A program made the position numbers and the translations under genes. Source: Balneolaceae bacterium UBA7797 (lineage in GTDB: Bacteria; Bacteroidota; Rhodothermia; Balneolales; Balneolaceae). From it: a stretch of DNA of 64,000 nt. Of this stretch, positions 34,565-43,255 are shown piece after piece (the first letter of the stretch is position 1; the number at the start of each line of letters is the position of its first letter). The notes under the pieces were generated by a model. That model was not told the DNA's origin. It did not search any database and saw nothing but the letters and a program-made list of their open reading frames with translations. Where the stretch lies: positions 1-64,000 of the forward strand of contig DLCN01000016.1 in the NCBI GenBank assembly GCA_002480645.1. The letters run 5' to 3'.

Positions 34565-35521
34565 ATGAAAGTCACCGAATATTTTAAGCAGGCTGAAGGG
34601 AAAACACTTTTTACCATAGAAGTTTTACCCCCGTTGAAAGGACAGAATATCCAAACTTTGTTTGATCACATTGATCCACTTATGGAATTTAAGCCACCTT
34701 TTATTGATGTGACCTACCATAGAGAAGAGTATGTGTATAAAAAGCGTACGGATGGTTTATTAGAACGCAAAACGGTTCGTAAAAGACCCGGAACGGTTGG
34801 TATTTGTGCTGCCATTCAAAATCACTATAAAGTTGATGCAGTCCCGCATATTATATGTGGGGGTTTCAACAAAGAGGAAACAGAAAATGCTCTGATCGAT
34901 CTTAATTTTTTAGGAATTGATAACGTACTGGTTCTTCAGGGTGATGTGAGAAAACCGGATCGGGATTTTGTGCCCGAACCCGGAGGTCATACTTACGCAT
35001 CGGAATTATTGGAACAGGTAGTACAAATGAATCAGGGAATCTATCTGGATGACGAGATCGATAATGCCACCAGTTCAGATTTTTGTATTGGTGTTGCGGC
35101 TTATCCCGAAAAGCATGTAACTGCTCCAAATATGGAAACAGATCTGCGCCATTTAAAAGAAAAAGTAGATAAAGGAGCTGATTATATCGTTACCCAGATG
35201 TTTTTCGATAATCAGAAATTCTTCGATTTTGTGAAAAGATGCAGGGAAATGGGGATAACCATTCCCATTGTACCGGGCCTGAAACCCATCACCACTAAAC
35301 GACAGTGCACGTTATTGCCCCAGATGTTTCATATTGATCTTCCTGAGGCATTGAGTTCTGAACTTGAGAAATGTAAAGATAATGAAGCTGCCCGGCAGGT
35401 TGGTATTGAATGGGCCGTTCAACAGTCTAAAGAATTGGTAGAGTTTGGTGTTCCCACTCTACATTATTATTCCATGGGGAAATCAAAATCAGTTTATGAG
35501 GTGGCAAAAGAAGTTTTTTAA
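34565..35521 (+). CDS. metF: 5,10-methylenetetrahydrofolate reductase
   Basis: MetF makes 5-methyltetrahydrofolate, the methyl donor for the MetH encoded just upstream. The 318 residues fit the FAD-dependent barrel: FTIEVLPPLKG with the conserved Glu, IDVTYHREEYV, ALIDLNFLGIDNVLVLQGD, DFCIGVAAYPEKH and DYIVTQMFFDNQKFFDFV, then IVPGLKPI. It follows metH by 60 nt without a terminator, so the riboswitch probably controls all three genes. Convergent with the chemotaxis receptor gene. Confidence 0.95.
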   Translation: MKVTEYFKQAEGKTLFTIEVLPPLKGQNIQTLFDHIDPLMEFKPPFIDVTYHREEYVYKKRTDGLLERKTVRKRPGTVGICAAIQNHYKVDAVPHIICGGFNKEETENALIDLNFLGIDNVLVLQGDVRKPDRDFVPEPGGHTYASELLEQVVQMNQGIYLDDEIDNATSSDFCIGVAAYPEKHVTAPNMETDLRHLKEKVDKGADYIVTQMFFDNQKFFDFVKRCREMGITIPIVPGLKPITTKRQCTLLPQMFHIDLPEALSSELEKCKDNEAARQVGIEWAVQQSKELVEFGVPTLHYYSMGKSKSVYEVAKEVF

Positions 35522-35536
35522 CCACCTCATTACTTT

Positions 35537-37519
35537 TTAGAATTCCATTAATTCGGCTTCCTCTTCGCTAAGATCATTTTTATTCCAGATCTTCGCCATG
35601 ATATCTTCCGAATTATCGTAATTATAATCATCATACTCTTCATCAATAGTGAAGAATCCTACTGCTTCTTTTAGTTTGTTTGCCTGACTGGATAGTTCTT
35701 CAGCTGTGGTTGACATTTCCTGAGAGGAAGCCGCATAATGTTGGGTGACTTTATTCAGCTCATGTATGGCATTATGTACCTGATGTGAATGATCGTTCAT
35801 CCCAACACTGGAACTGGAAATTTCCTGGATCAGTACGGCAGTTTTCTCTACGTCCGGAACAATCAAAGAAAGCTGCTGACCGGCTTTTTGAGAGATCTCC
35901 AATCCGAGTTTAGATTTCTCCTCGATATCGGTGGCTGCTTCCGCACTTCGCTTTGCCAGATTTCTGACTTCTTCTGCAACAACAGCAAAGCCTTTACCGT
36001 GTTCTCCCGCCCGGGCTGCCTCAACAGCTGCATTCAATGCAAGTATATTGGTTTGGTGGGCAATTTCATTGATTATATGGATCTTGTCTGCGATATCTCT
36101 CATGGAGCGAACAGAGTTCTGTGTAGCTTCATTGCCTTCTTTTATACCTACTGAAGCTTGTTTTGCCAACGTTTCAGTCAGCTTGGCATTCTCCGTGTTC
36201 TGTTCAATTCCTGTGGTCATTAGATCTATGGAATGAGAGACCTCATCGGTTGAAGAAGCTTGTTCACTGGCTCCCTGAGCTATCTCATGAGAACTTGCTT
36301 TCATCTGTGTACTGGCATTAGCAATGATGCTGCTGCTTTGTGTAATGTTTCTGACAATACGTTTCAATGAATCTCTCATAGAGATCATGTGATTTAGTAA
36401 TTCACCGATCTCGTCATGGGATCTGTTTTTGAGATCAATAGTAAGATCTCCATCAGAGATAGCCTCCGTGAAGTGTAAGGCTTTTTTCAACCGACTGATT
36501 ATGAGCCAGTAAACAATAGCTACAACCAGAACCAATAAAACGATCACACTTACAATGCCTACTTTTATCATCTCAGCTTTCATTTCCGCTCCCTGATCTA
36601 GATAATGGGAGATATCATACTGTATAACTCCAACACCTATAAAAGCGCCACTGTAATCATTAATGGGATAGATGCCATATTTATAATTATCGATAGTAAG
36701 AATTTGCAAGCCATTTTTTGCATTCTGAAAGTGTTCGGATGTCAATTTTGCGATATGAAAATCATCCGAAGTCTTATTCACCAGAATAAACTCACCTTTG
36801 GTTAGCGCATTTAGATCAACATTTGTTTCTTTATCACTTAAGAAACCGGAAACTATATCCAGTAGGTTTTCATGCATGAATACCCCGATCTCTTCTTCGT
36901 CCCGGGATTTTGACATACTCACGTAATCATCAAACCCGTACATTATTTCAACAGAACCGAGATAATCCCTGGTTCCGGTTTTAAATACAGGATTTATTCC
37001 CCGTATCACAAAACCACTTCTGCCAACCTCAATTCCCATGATCGGCTGATGATCCTTTGCAATCTGAAGTACTGTTGACCGAAAACCACTGATATCATCC
37101 CCGCGTTTTTCTGTCCAGCTTCGGTATAAGGATCGGCCTTCAGGTAGGTGATAGTGTAACTTAAAGGCTTTACCGGTTTGAGCCTCTATACTCTCTTTTA
37201 TGGAGGGTATATTACTGTTAAAAATTTCAGCGGCTTGTTCAAAGTCATATGTGTCTTCGTAAACCTTATATGCCTCTTGTGCAAACTGAACATTTGCTGC
37301 AAATGTACCCGCATATAATGCCTTAGAAGCCATTCTGTCCACATTATCCTGTAAAACAGAAATTTTAGAATTAATGATGGCATCCGTTTCAAGACTGTTA
37401 CTTTTTGAGATCACAGAATTACTTGTGTAGATGACCACATAGATACTCAATACAATAATGATAGTAAGTGGAACACCGAGTTTAATAAATAGATTGTTGT
37501 TCGGGTTTAAGACTTTCAT
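35537..37519 (-). CDS. Methyl-accepting chemotaxis protein with periplasmic double-CACHE-like sensor
   Basis: The 660-residue transducer has one helix at about 13-33, a periplasmic domain to about 315 (with a RSLYRSWTEKRGDDISGFR segment of the double-CACHE type), a second helix, a HAMP domain (about 340-395) and a signalling domain. The conserved hairpin tip is INEIAHQTNILALNAAVEAARAGEHGKGFAVVAEEVR, residues about 490-527. The C-terminus ends EEEAELMEF, without a CheR/CheB-binding NWETF pentapeptide. No che genes are nearby, so it feeds a chemotaxis or type-IV-pilus array encoded elsewhere. Confidence 0.92.
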   Translation of the reverse strand: MKVLNPNNNLFIKLGVPLTIIIVLSIYVVIYTSNSVISKSNSLETDAIINSKISVLQDNVDRMASKALYAGTFAANVQFAQEAYKVYEDTYDFEQAAEIFNSNIPSIKESIEAQTGKAFKLHYHLPEGRSLYRSWTEKRGDDISGFRSTVLQIAKDHQPIMGIEVGRSGFVIRGINPVFKTGTRDYLGSVEIMYGFDDYVSMSKSRDEEEIGVFMHENLLDIVSGFLSDKETNVDLNALTKGEFILVNKTSDDFHIAKLTSEHFQNAKNGLQILTIDNYKYGIYPINDYSGAFIGVGVIQYDISHYLDQGAEMKAEMIKVGIVSVIVLLVLVVAIVYWLIISRLKKALHFTEAISDGDLTIDLKNRSHDEIGELLNHMISMRDSLKRIVRNITQSSSIIANASTQMKASSHEIAQGASEQASSTDEVSHSIDLMTTGIEQNTENAKLTETLAKQASVGIKEGNEATQNSVRSMRDIADKIHIINEIAHQTNILALNAAVEAARAGEHGKGFAVVAEEVRNLAKRSAEAATDIEEKSKLGLEISQKAGQQLSLIVPDVEKTAVLIQEISSSSVGMNDHSHQVHNAIHELNKVTQHYAASSQEMSTTAEELSSQANKLKEAVGFFTIDEEYDDYNYDNSEDIMAKIWNKNDLSEEEAELMEF

Positions 37520-37556
37520 GATTTACTCCAGACTTTCAAATAGTATTTTGACAACT

Positions 37557-38837
37557 CTAATTGATTTTAAATTTTGGCTTATAGGTAAAGTACATCGCTA
37601 CAAAAGTATTGATGCTTTCGTGGTTGCCGCCATTCTTTACAATCTCCATTGATTCACCGGCCAGCATAATTCCCCCCAGTATTGTAAAACTCAACTCTTT
37701 AGTTACTTTGTATCCATATTTCAGATCGATCTCAGTTCCGAGATATTTATTTATTGTATTTCCGGTATTTGGGTTGGTGAATTCGTGTGGTATTAAAAAA
37801 GCATGCACTTTGGCTTCAAGGAATGATAAAGCCCCGGTTTTCATTTTTGAACCGGCAAAAATATCATGTATTCCATAGGTGTTAGCCGGGAAATAGTCCA
37901 TATACCCTAAAAACTTATGTTTGGCTCCGTAAATACGATCGAATACGCGGGTTTCATTTGCCGGAGTATTTCCAAAGGGATCATTTCCTGAATAAATATC
38001 TGTTCCTGAAAATAGGGTAGGTCCATCAGTCAATGAGTAATCACCGCGAACGGAAATCAGGTAAGCATTTACTTCCTGACCGGTCTTATTCTTACCATTT
38101 TGAAGATGCAATGTTGAAATGAGCTTAAAACCTTCGAAAGGGAAAAGTTCAGTATAGATTCCGTAGGTGTATCTGTTAAAATAGTCGATAGATAATGCAT
38201 CTTTTGCATTCCATTCACTTAGCCCAATGAAGCTTAGCTTAGATCTGTTCTCAAAGACATATTCTCCCCAGATAAGGCTCAAAGCTTTATACGTCGTGAC
38301 AGGATATCCCGATTCAAAGGCATTCCCACCTGTTTCGTTATTGTAAGCAAGACCAATATGAGATTGAAATGAGCCACTTTTGAATTTAAAAAGAGCTACA
38401 TCGTGCTGTGTGCCGATATTATTCCAGTTGGTGGCTGCAAGAATCCGCTCATCATCATATGAAAGGATCTGACGCCCCAGTTTAGCTACCAAAGAGTCGG
38501 TGAGATTAAACCTGAACCAGGCCTCCTTTAGATGGAAGGTGCCGGCATCTTTTTTAGGTGCAATTTCACCCCAGGTTCGAACATCCTGAAAACTTAACCT
38601 TCCTGTAACCCCGGGAGTCTTATAGGTAAATCCAACCAGGGAACGTTGATTGGTGACTAATTCAGGGACCGTATGCGGTTCAGTGCCGGTAACTCTCAGT
38701 GTTGTATACCCATTTCTGTATTCGGTTCTTGGTCTGATCTCTCCGTCGATGGTCAATTGAGCAAATAAGGGAGTTAATGAGACTAAGAATAATATGAGGA
38801 GGGCAGAAGCTAAATTTTTCATTTTAACGAAGTTCAT
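37557..38837 (-). CDS. Alginate-export-like outer-membrane beta-barrel protein
   Basis: The 426-residue exported protein has signal peptide MKNLASALLILFLVSLTPLFA and a strand-rich barrel with motifs of the alginate_exp family: IDGEIRPRTEYRNGY, LSFQDVRTWGE, HLKEAWFRFNLTDSLVAKLGRQILSYDDERI. Such barrels mostly act as passive or polysaccharide channels; export of alginate cannot be concluded without the alg genes. The ATG at 38837 has an AGG 5 nt upstream; an internal ATG at 38822 is possible. It lies 37 nt upstream of the chemotaxis receptor in the same direction. Confidence 0.75.
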   Translation of the reverse strand: MNFVKMKNLASALLILFLVSLTPLFAQLTIDGEIRPRTEYRNGYTTLRVTGTEPHTVPELVTNQRSLVGFTYKTPGVTGRLSFQDVRTWGEIAPKKDAGTFHLKEAWFRFNLTDSLVAKLGRQILSYDDERILAATNWNNIGTQHDVALFKFKSGSFQSHIGLAYNNETGGNAFESGYPVTTYKALSLIWGEYVFENRSKLSFIGLSEWNAKDALSIDYFNRYTYGIYTELFPFEGFKLISTLHLQNGKNKTGQEVNAYLISVRGDYSLTDGPTLFSGTDIYSGNDPFGNTPANETRVFDRIYGAKHKFLGYMDYFPANTYGIHDIFAGSKMKTGALSFLEAKVHAFLIPHEFTNPNTGNTINKYLGTEIDLKYGYKVTKELSFTILGGIMLAGESMEIVKNGGNHESINTFVAMYFTYKPKFKIN

Positions 38838-39023
38838 TTAACCTAGGCATACAGATTATGCTATACTACACCAACGAATTGTATATAAATTGAAATCTAT
38901 CCTACCTAAAGCAATTAACGTAAATAGTATGAGACCGAATTAACTCGGTCAGTAAGGGATTTATCGGATAGAATTAGGAAAGCTTAATAAAAAATTACAC
39001 AGAGAAAAATTGAACTGGATGGG

Positions 39024-39533
39024 TCAATCTGCTTCAATTTCATTCCCGACACACCGTTCAATAAACCGGTGCAGTGAGGTCATTTGTTTATGCCCTAATT
39101 TTTGGCCGAAATAGGCAACTAGGTAAAGACTTAAAAAAACCAGAATAAGAATAGGAACGAGCCATAAAATTCCTGCGGGTTCACCGAGAGATCGTAACGA
39201 AAGCCCAACCATGATCACGATCATTAATGCAAATCCAATAAAAGTGTAGAAAAAAACAAACATGGTCCAGACGGCTGGTCTCGGTCCATATAATCCCCTT
39301 ATCGTAGTACCTTCTTCGTCTTCCTCTACCGTGATGGTTAGCTGCGGTGACCAAAAATGTTGTTCTGTTTTGGGAGGGCAAATGGTAGCAAATCCACTTA
39401 CTGTTTCTCCATCACATCGGGTCGTATCTTCCCCTAACTCTGATTGAATACGATTAATTAATTCATCCGAGGATAACTCCGTTTTCACCTTTATTCTAGG
39501 TCGTATTCTTCTAAAATGAATGTGGTCTTCCAT
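39024..39533 (-). CDS. Two-helix membrane protein of unknown function
   Basis: 169 residues with a soluble N-terminal half (charged, beta-rich, HFRRIRPRIKVKTELSSDEL and later GTTIRGLYGPRPAVW) and two long helices at about 88-110 and 120-143, then a basic C-terminus. The family is not recognised. It starts 4 nt after the RDD-family gene, so the two proteins are probably made together at the inner membrane. Confidence 0.65.
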   Translation of the reverse strand: MEDHIHFRRIRPRIKVKTELSSDELINRIQSELGEDTTRCDGETVSGFATICPPKTEQHFWSPQLTITVEEDEEGTTIRGLYGPRPAVWTMFVFFYTFIGFALMIVIMVGLSLRSLGEPAGILWLVPILILVFLSLYLVAYFGQKLGHKQMTSLHRFIERCVGNEIEAD

Positions 39534-39537
39534 AATT

Positions 39538-40632
39538 TTATTCCTGTCCGTCTATTAACTCATTGCGTAAGTACGCAAATTTTTTGATCCTTTTTTCCCT
39601 TTTGTCGATCACCACCGTGCCAGCTATTTTATCATGAATGGCTTGTCGGTTGGGATCCCAATAAACCTGGAAAAAGCCAAGTAAACCGGTGGCTACTCCG
39701 GCCGCATATCCACCAAATCGTTCAAAAGAATACCAAAAACTGATATCTTTATTATTAAGTCGAACCACCTTTATACTAAGTAGCTTTTTGCCCGGGGTTT
39801 GTCCTTTAAAATAGGCAAGACTCACAATGAAATAGATCCCAACCCATCCAAATCCTAATCCAAAGTCTTCTGCAGCTCCCTTTAAGGTGGTAATAAACCC
39901 AGGATGTTCAACCTTTTCCTCTAACACTTCATTTTCATCTTTCAATTTTTTATTACGCGCCTTCAATGTCCGGATTCTTTCTGATTGTTGTTCAAGTTCA
40001 ATAGAAGCTATCACGGGTGCAAGTATTTCCCGGAGTGAATCTGCAGCTAGTGTATCTTTTTGCTGAATTGAAATTGAAAATGATTCAAGTTGAGAGAGAA
40101 CGTTGTCTTCACTAAATAAAGCCATATTATCTCGATTCTCTGAATTGCTTGTATTCTCCGTGAAAGATGCTTCAATCTCTCTGGCAAGTTGCTCAATGGC
40201 CTCTTCAGCATTTGCAGAATCTGAATAATCAATGGCCATAGCTTTGCTGGCAATATCACCGAAATTCAAAACGGAATTCTCGGAAGTGATTACACCAGAG
40301 TCATTTAACTTTACCTGTATTCCTTTATCATTTACTGAAGCATAACTATAGGCAATGAAAAAAATGAGTACAGTAAATAATGCAGCAGTAGGATAGCGTA
40401 GAGCATTCTTCCAGAATGTTTCAGATTTTGTTCGAATAGCAATCCAGAAAATTAAAACAGAGATGGTGGTTGCCATAAGATATGGTCCAAATGTCGCAAG
40501 GATGGCAGCTAGAAACAGATCAATAAGAAGTGCGGCTAATCTCCTTTTTGGAGTAGCTAATGGTAAACCTAATAAAGATTTATGTACACTAAATGCGTAA
40601 GGGGTTACTATTTGTTTTGGGTCCTTGATCAT
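39538..40632 (-). CDS. RDD-family membrane protein with inserted coiled-coil domain
   Basis: A 364-residue protein. The RDD family normally has a compact three-helix domain; here the first Arg/Asp part (PKRRLAALLIDLFLAAILATFG) and the last part (YFKGQTPGKKLLSIKVVRLNNKDISFWYSFERFGGY and AIHDKIAGTVVID) are separated by about 170 residues holding an acidic region and a coiled coil (LEQQSERIRTLKARNKKLKDENEVLEEKVE). RDD proteins are implicated in ion exchange or have unknown roles. The insertion, probably periplasmic or cytoplasmic, could mediate oligomerisation. Confidence 0.8.
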   Translation of the reverse strand: MIKDPKQIVTPYAFSVHKSLLGLPLATPKRRLAALLIDLFLAAILATFGPYLMATTISVLIFWIAIRTKSETFWKNALRYPTAALFTVLIFFIAYSYASVNDKGIQVKLNDSGVITSENSVLNFGDIASKAMAIDYSDSANAEEAIEQLAREIEASFTENTSNSENRDNMALFSEDNVLSQLESFSISIQQKDTLAADSLREILAPVIASIELEQQSERIRTLKARNKKLKDENEVLEEKVEHPGFITTLKGAAEDFGLGFGWVGIYFIVSLAYFKGQTPGKKLLSIKVVRLNNKDISFWYSFERFGGYAAGVATGLLGFFQVYWDPNRQAIHDKIAGTVVIDKREKRIKKFAYLRNELIDGQE

Positions 40633-40692
40633 TTCTAACCGATAATAATTGGATGAATGTAATAGAAATCGGAATAATTACAAGTGTAGTCT

Positions 40693-41832
40693 CTAATTTG
40701 CAGGCAAAAGATCGTCACAAAAATAGGTTGTTTCTATTCTGTTACCGTTAAAGATATTTGGTTTAGAATAGGTAGTAAATACCAAATATGGGGCATTTTC
40801 AGGGTGTATCTGGCAAATGTATTTAAAGATTGAAACATGAACATCCATATCCGGATAAGCTGCAATGCCTAATTCTTCCATCGCCCAGACATTTAGTAGA
40901 ATACTTTGATCCTCCTGCCTTACATGACTCTGGACGGATGGGGGTAGAAGTGCCGAAAATGAGTCATCCATGTAGACCCGGGATTGTTCTTTATTTCCGG
41001 AGTATAACGCAGAGGATAAACTCATTGGCCAAAGGTCAAACAGACTAAAAACGGGCATTAGCAAAAGCAAAACTAGTATAAAAGCTTTGTACAAAGTGAA
41101 GCTGCCCGGGAATATACTTTTCGCCCGGTCATTTTTTATTTGAAGAAAGATAGTAAGTAACAAGGTAATTGAAACTATGTTCCATGGCCAGACAACAGCG
41201 TTTGAATCGTGACCAAAAGGACCTAAAGCCATCATTATAAAAAAGTGCATGAAGACTAAAATGATAGCAGATATGTTCCTGCTTTTTTTGAAGAGTAATC
41301 CAACTCCTGCCACAGTTTCAGTTATCGCTGCCAGCATTCCGAGTTCAGGAAAAAACGCAGGGAGCGGGATCGGGAAAAGTTCAACGAGCCAAGGGAAGGT
41401 TTCGTTGATAAAAGCGAAATTAAGTTTTTGCAGTCCGCTCCATATATAGGTAAAACTAAGTATTAAGCCGATGGTGCCAAACGTATCTCTTGTTTTTTCT
41501 GAGAACAAGAAAGCTCCCAACATTAGATTCAGACTATAAAACCATGGCTGTATCCGGTTATAGTCAAATAGTATGGTTACACCTGCACATAAGAACAGAA
41601 TAATGAGCAAAGGTTTTCTTTTCGATCTCCAAAAAAGTAATAATACAACGATAATGATAAGAAGAAGGGAGGTGCTCATTGAGATCCATTCCCAGATTGG
41701 AGAAATACCAGAAACTATACCAATTGCCGGGTACATCGTATTTACCGGTATCCAAACAGGATAAGAAATGGCGATAGCCGACAGCAATCCCAGCAGAATA
41801 ACTTTTAAAATAAAATCTTCTTTACTCATCAT
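40693..41832 (-). CDS. Multi-pass membrane protein, DoxX/MauE-like in part
   Basis: 379 residues with about nine predicted helices. The middle part (FTYIWSGLQKLNFAFINETFPWLVE, then ITETVAGVGLLFKKSRNISAIILVFMHFFIM) has the appearance of DoxX/MauE-type membrane proteins, which carry a W-x-G-x-x-K motif and a Glu-rich helix. The C-terminal 100 residues are extramembranous with two cysteines (YICQIHP and YFCDDLL). I cannot name the family. The gene is monocistronic on present evidence, with a terminator of the upstream lipoprotein gene separating the two. Confidence 0.6.
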   Translation of the reverse strand: MMSKEDFILKVILLGLLSAIAISYPVWIPVNTMYPAIGIVSGISPIWEWISMSTSLLLIIIVVLLLFWRSKRKPLLIILFLCAGVTILFDYNRIQPWFYSLNLMLGAFLFSEKTRDTFGTIGLILSFTYIWSGLQKLNFAFINETFPWLVELFPIPLPAFFPELGMLAAITETVAGVGLLFKKSRNISAIILVFMHFFIMMALGPFGHDSNAVVWPWNIVSITLLLTIFLQIKNDRAKSIFPGSFTLYKAFILVLLLLMPVFSLFDLWPMSLSSALYSGNKEQSRVYMDDSFSALLPPSVQSHVRQEDQSILLNVWAMEELGIAAYPDMDVHVSIFKYICQIHPENAPYLVFTTYSKPNIFNGNRIETTYFCDDLLPAN

Positions 41833-41869
41833 CCGGATTAGTTACACTAATTTAGATGATGTAAAGACA

Positions 41870-41902
41870 TAAAAAAAGAGCTGTGAATTTAATCACAACT
41901 CT
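41870..41902 (-). terminator. Rho-independent terminator of the collagen-motif lipoprotein gene
   Basis: On the minus strand the arms AGAGTTGTGA and TCACAGCTCT (41893-41902 and 41877-41886) form a 10-bp stem with one G/T wobble around a 6-nt loop, followed by seven Ts (41870-41876). It is 25 nt after the lipoprotein stop. Confidence 0.85.
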
Positions 41903-41926
41903 TTTCGGGTCATCTAATCAATAATT

Positions 41927-42451
41927 CTAATCTTCTAAACCATAAATTTGTTTTACCTGCTCATAATTTGTGTAATCAATTCCTTTTCCTTTGTACATCA
42001 TATCAGGCGGAATTGCTACAACTCTGAGTACATCACCGTCAAACAACGATTCATTCAATTCATTATTATCTGCAACTTCACCTTCGATGATCAGATCAAA
42101 ATTGTCTATGTCAAATGAATATCGTAGAACCACAATGTCATTTTCGTATGGGGTTGAAAAGGGCAATGCATGCCAGTTCGTAGTTCCATCAAAACGTAAA
42201 TAGGCTAATACTATTCCATAATCTACAGTGGATTCATCTAATATATTCCACCCATAAGATGCTACTGAAACGTATTCGTCTTGTACTCCAAAGTCTACGT
42301 CAGAATCTATAATGATGGTCTCAGAATAGATCTCAACCTGACCGTCGAGTCCATCTCTGCCCGGAGGCCCCTCAGGTCCAACCGCCGTTACACAAGACGC
42401 GCCGATAATTCCTGCTAAAAATATGCTCATTAATGTGGTGAATCGTTTCAT
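41927..42451 (-). CDS. Lipoprotein with a short collagen-like GPEGPPGRDG motif
   Basis: 174 residues. The ATG at 42451 is chosen because a GGAGG Shine-Dalgarno sequence sits 5 nt upstream and a lipoprotein signal follows (MKRFTTLMSIFLAGIIGASC, Cys20). Immediately after the cysteine comes a collagen-like GPEGPPGRDGLDG run, four Gly-x-y triplets, then a beta-rich domain (DFGVQDEYVSVASYGWNILDESTV ...). The collagen-like tether plus globular head is a common architecture of secreted Bacteroidota lipoproteins without known function. A GGGTA/TACCC inverted repeat (42486-42498) lies in the upstream region. Confidence 0.72.
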   Translation of the reverse strand: MKRFTTLMSIFLAGIIGASCVTAVGPEGPPGRDGLDGQVEIYSETIIIDSDVDFGVQDEYVSVASYGWNILDESTVDYGIVLAYLRFDGTTNWHALPFSTPYENDIVVLRYSFDIDNFDLIIEGEVADNNELNESLFDGDVLRVVAIPPDMMYKGKGIDYTNYEQVKQIYGLED

Positions 42452-42674
42452 AATAGCCTCCATAATTGTTGGTGTTGAATACCACGGGTAGTTTACCCAA
42501 AAACAAAGCACGGTCTCTATCACATGAAATGGTTAGGCAATTCATGCGATACGATCACGCATTATTTCGGAATCAAACTATATAGATTCGGATTTAGTTT
42601 AGTGATGTTAAGTTTAAGACTAATTCAAATTTCATTACATTAACAATGTACGTTCAATTCCAAAATGAAACGCT

Positions 42675-43253
42675 TTGAGTAAAGTATTAATGGAAATTCT
42701 GGGGCTGTCAACAAGTCCCAGTAGTGGTGGTGCTTATGCACTCATATTATCAGAGGCCCAGGGTTCAAGGAGATTACCGATCATCATAGGTTCGTTTGAA
42801 GCGCAAGCTATAGCTTTAGAACTTGAAAACATTAAACCACCCAGACCTATGACGCATGATCTGCTGAAAAATGTGATCATGAATTTTGATGCTAAGATCG
42901 ATCACATCATGATAAATGATCTTACGGATGGAACTTTTTATGCCAGAATAGTTTTTCAGCAGGCTGACCAATATCAAGAAGTAGATGCCCGACCCAGTGA
43001 TGCTATTGCATTAGCTGTAAGGTTTGGAGCAACTATTTATGTGGCCGATAAAGTATTAACAGAAGCTGGAATCAGTACAGATTCAGATGAAGATAAATCA
43101 CAACGGAAGACAACTGTGATCAAAGATGCTTCTACAGAAAGCGAGATGTCAAAACTAGAACAATTAGAAGTTGATCTAAGGACAGCTATTGAAACTGAAA
43201 ATTACGAGAAAGCCGCAAAACTTCGCGATCAAATTCAAAAACTCAAAGGGTAG
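42675..43253 (+). CDS. Bifunctional nuclease (BFN, DUF151) family protein with UVR motif
   Basis: 192 residues: the BFN domain (LMEILGLSTSPSSGGAYALILSE, RRLPIIIGSFEAQAIALELE, DARPSDAIALAVRFGATIYVADKVL) followed after a linker by a UvrB/UvrC motif at about 157-192 (SKLEQLEVDLRTAIETENYEKAAKLRDQI). BFN homologues have reported RNase/DNase activity; the role in bacteria is not settled. TTG at 42675 is the only start that preserves the family N-terminus. It is the first of three consecutive genes without ATG starts. Confidence 0.85.
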   Translation: MSKVLMEILGLSTSPSSGGAYALILSEAQGSRRLPIIIGSFEAQAIALELENIKPPRPMTHDLLKNVIMNFDAKIDHIMINDLTDGTFYARIVFQQADQYQEVDARPSDAIALAVRFGATIYVADKVLTEAGISTDSDEDKSQRKTTVIKDASTESEMSKLEQLEVDLRTAIETENYEKAAKLRDQIQKLKG

Positions 43254-43255
43254 TA

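Noticed and set aside
38933..38950. Inverted repeat GACCGA-ATTAAC-TCGGTC between the outer-membrane barrel and unknown membrane genes
   Set aside because: Six base pairs with no T-tract or repeated copy; such repeats are expected by chance at this frequency.
41930..42440. True collagen-like fibre protein
   Set aside because: Only about four Gly-x-y triplets are present, too few for a stable triple helix.
42486..42498. GGGTA/TACCC hairpin upstream of the collagen-motif lipoprotein
   Set aside because: Five base pairs only; no evidence of function.
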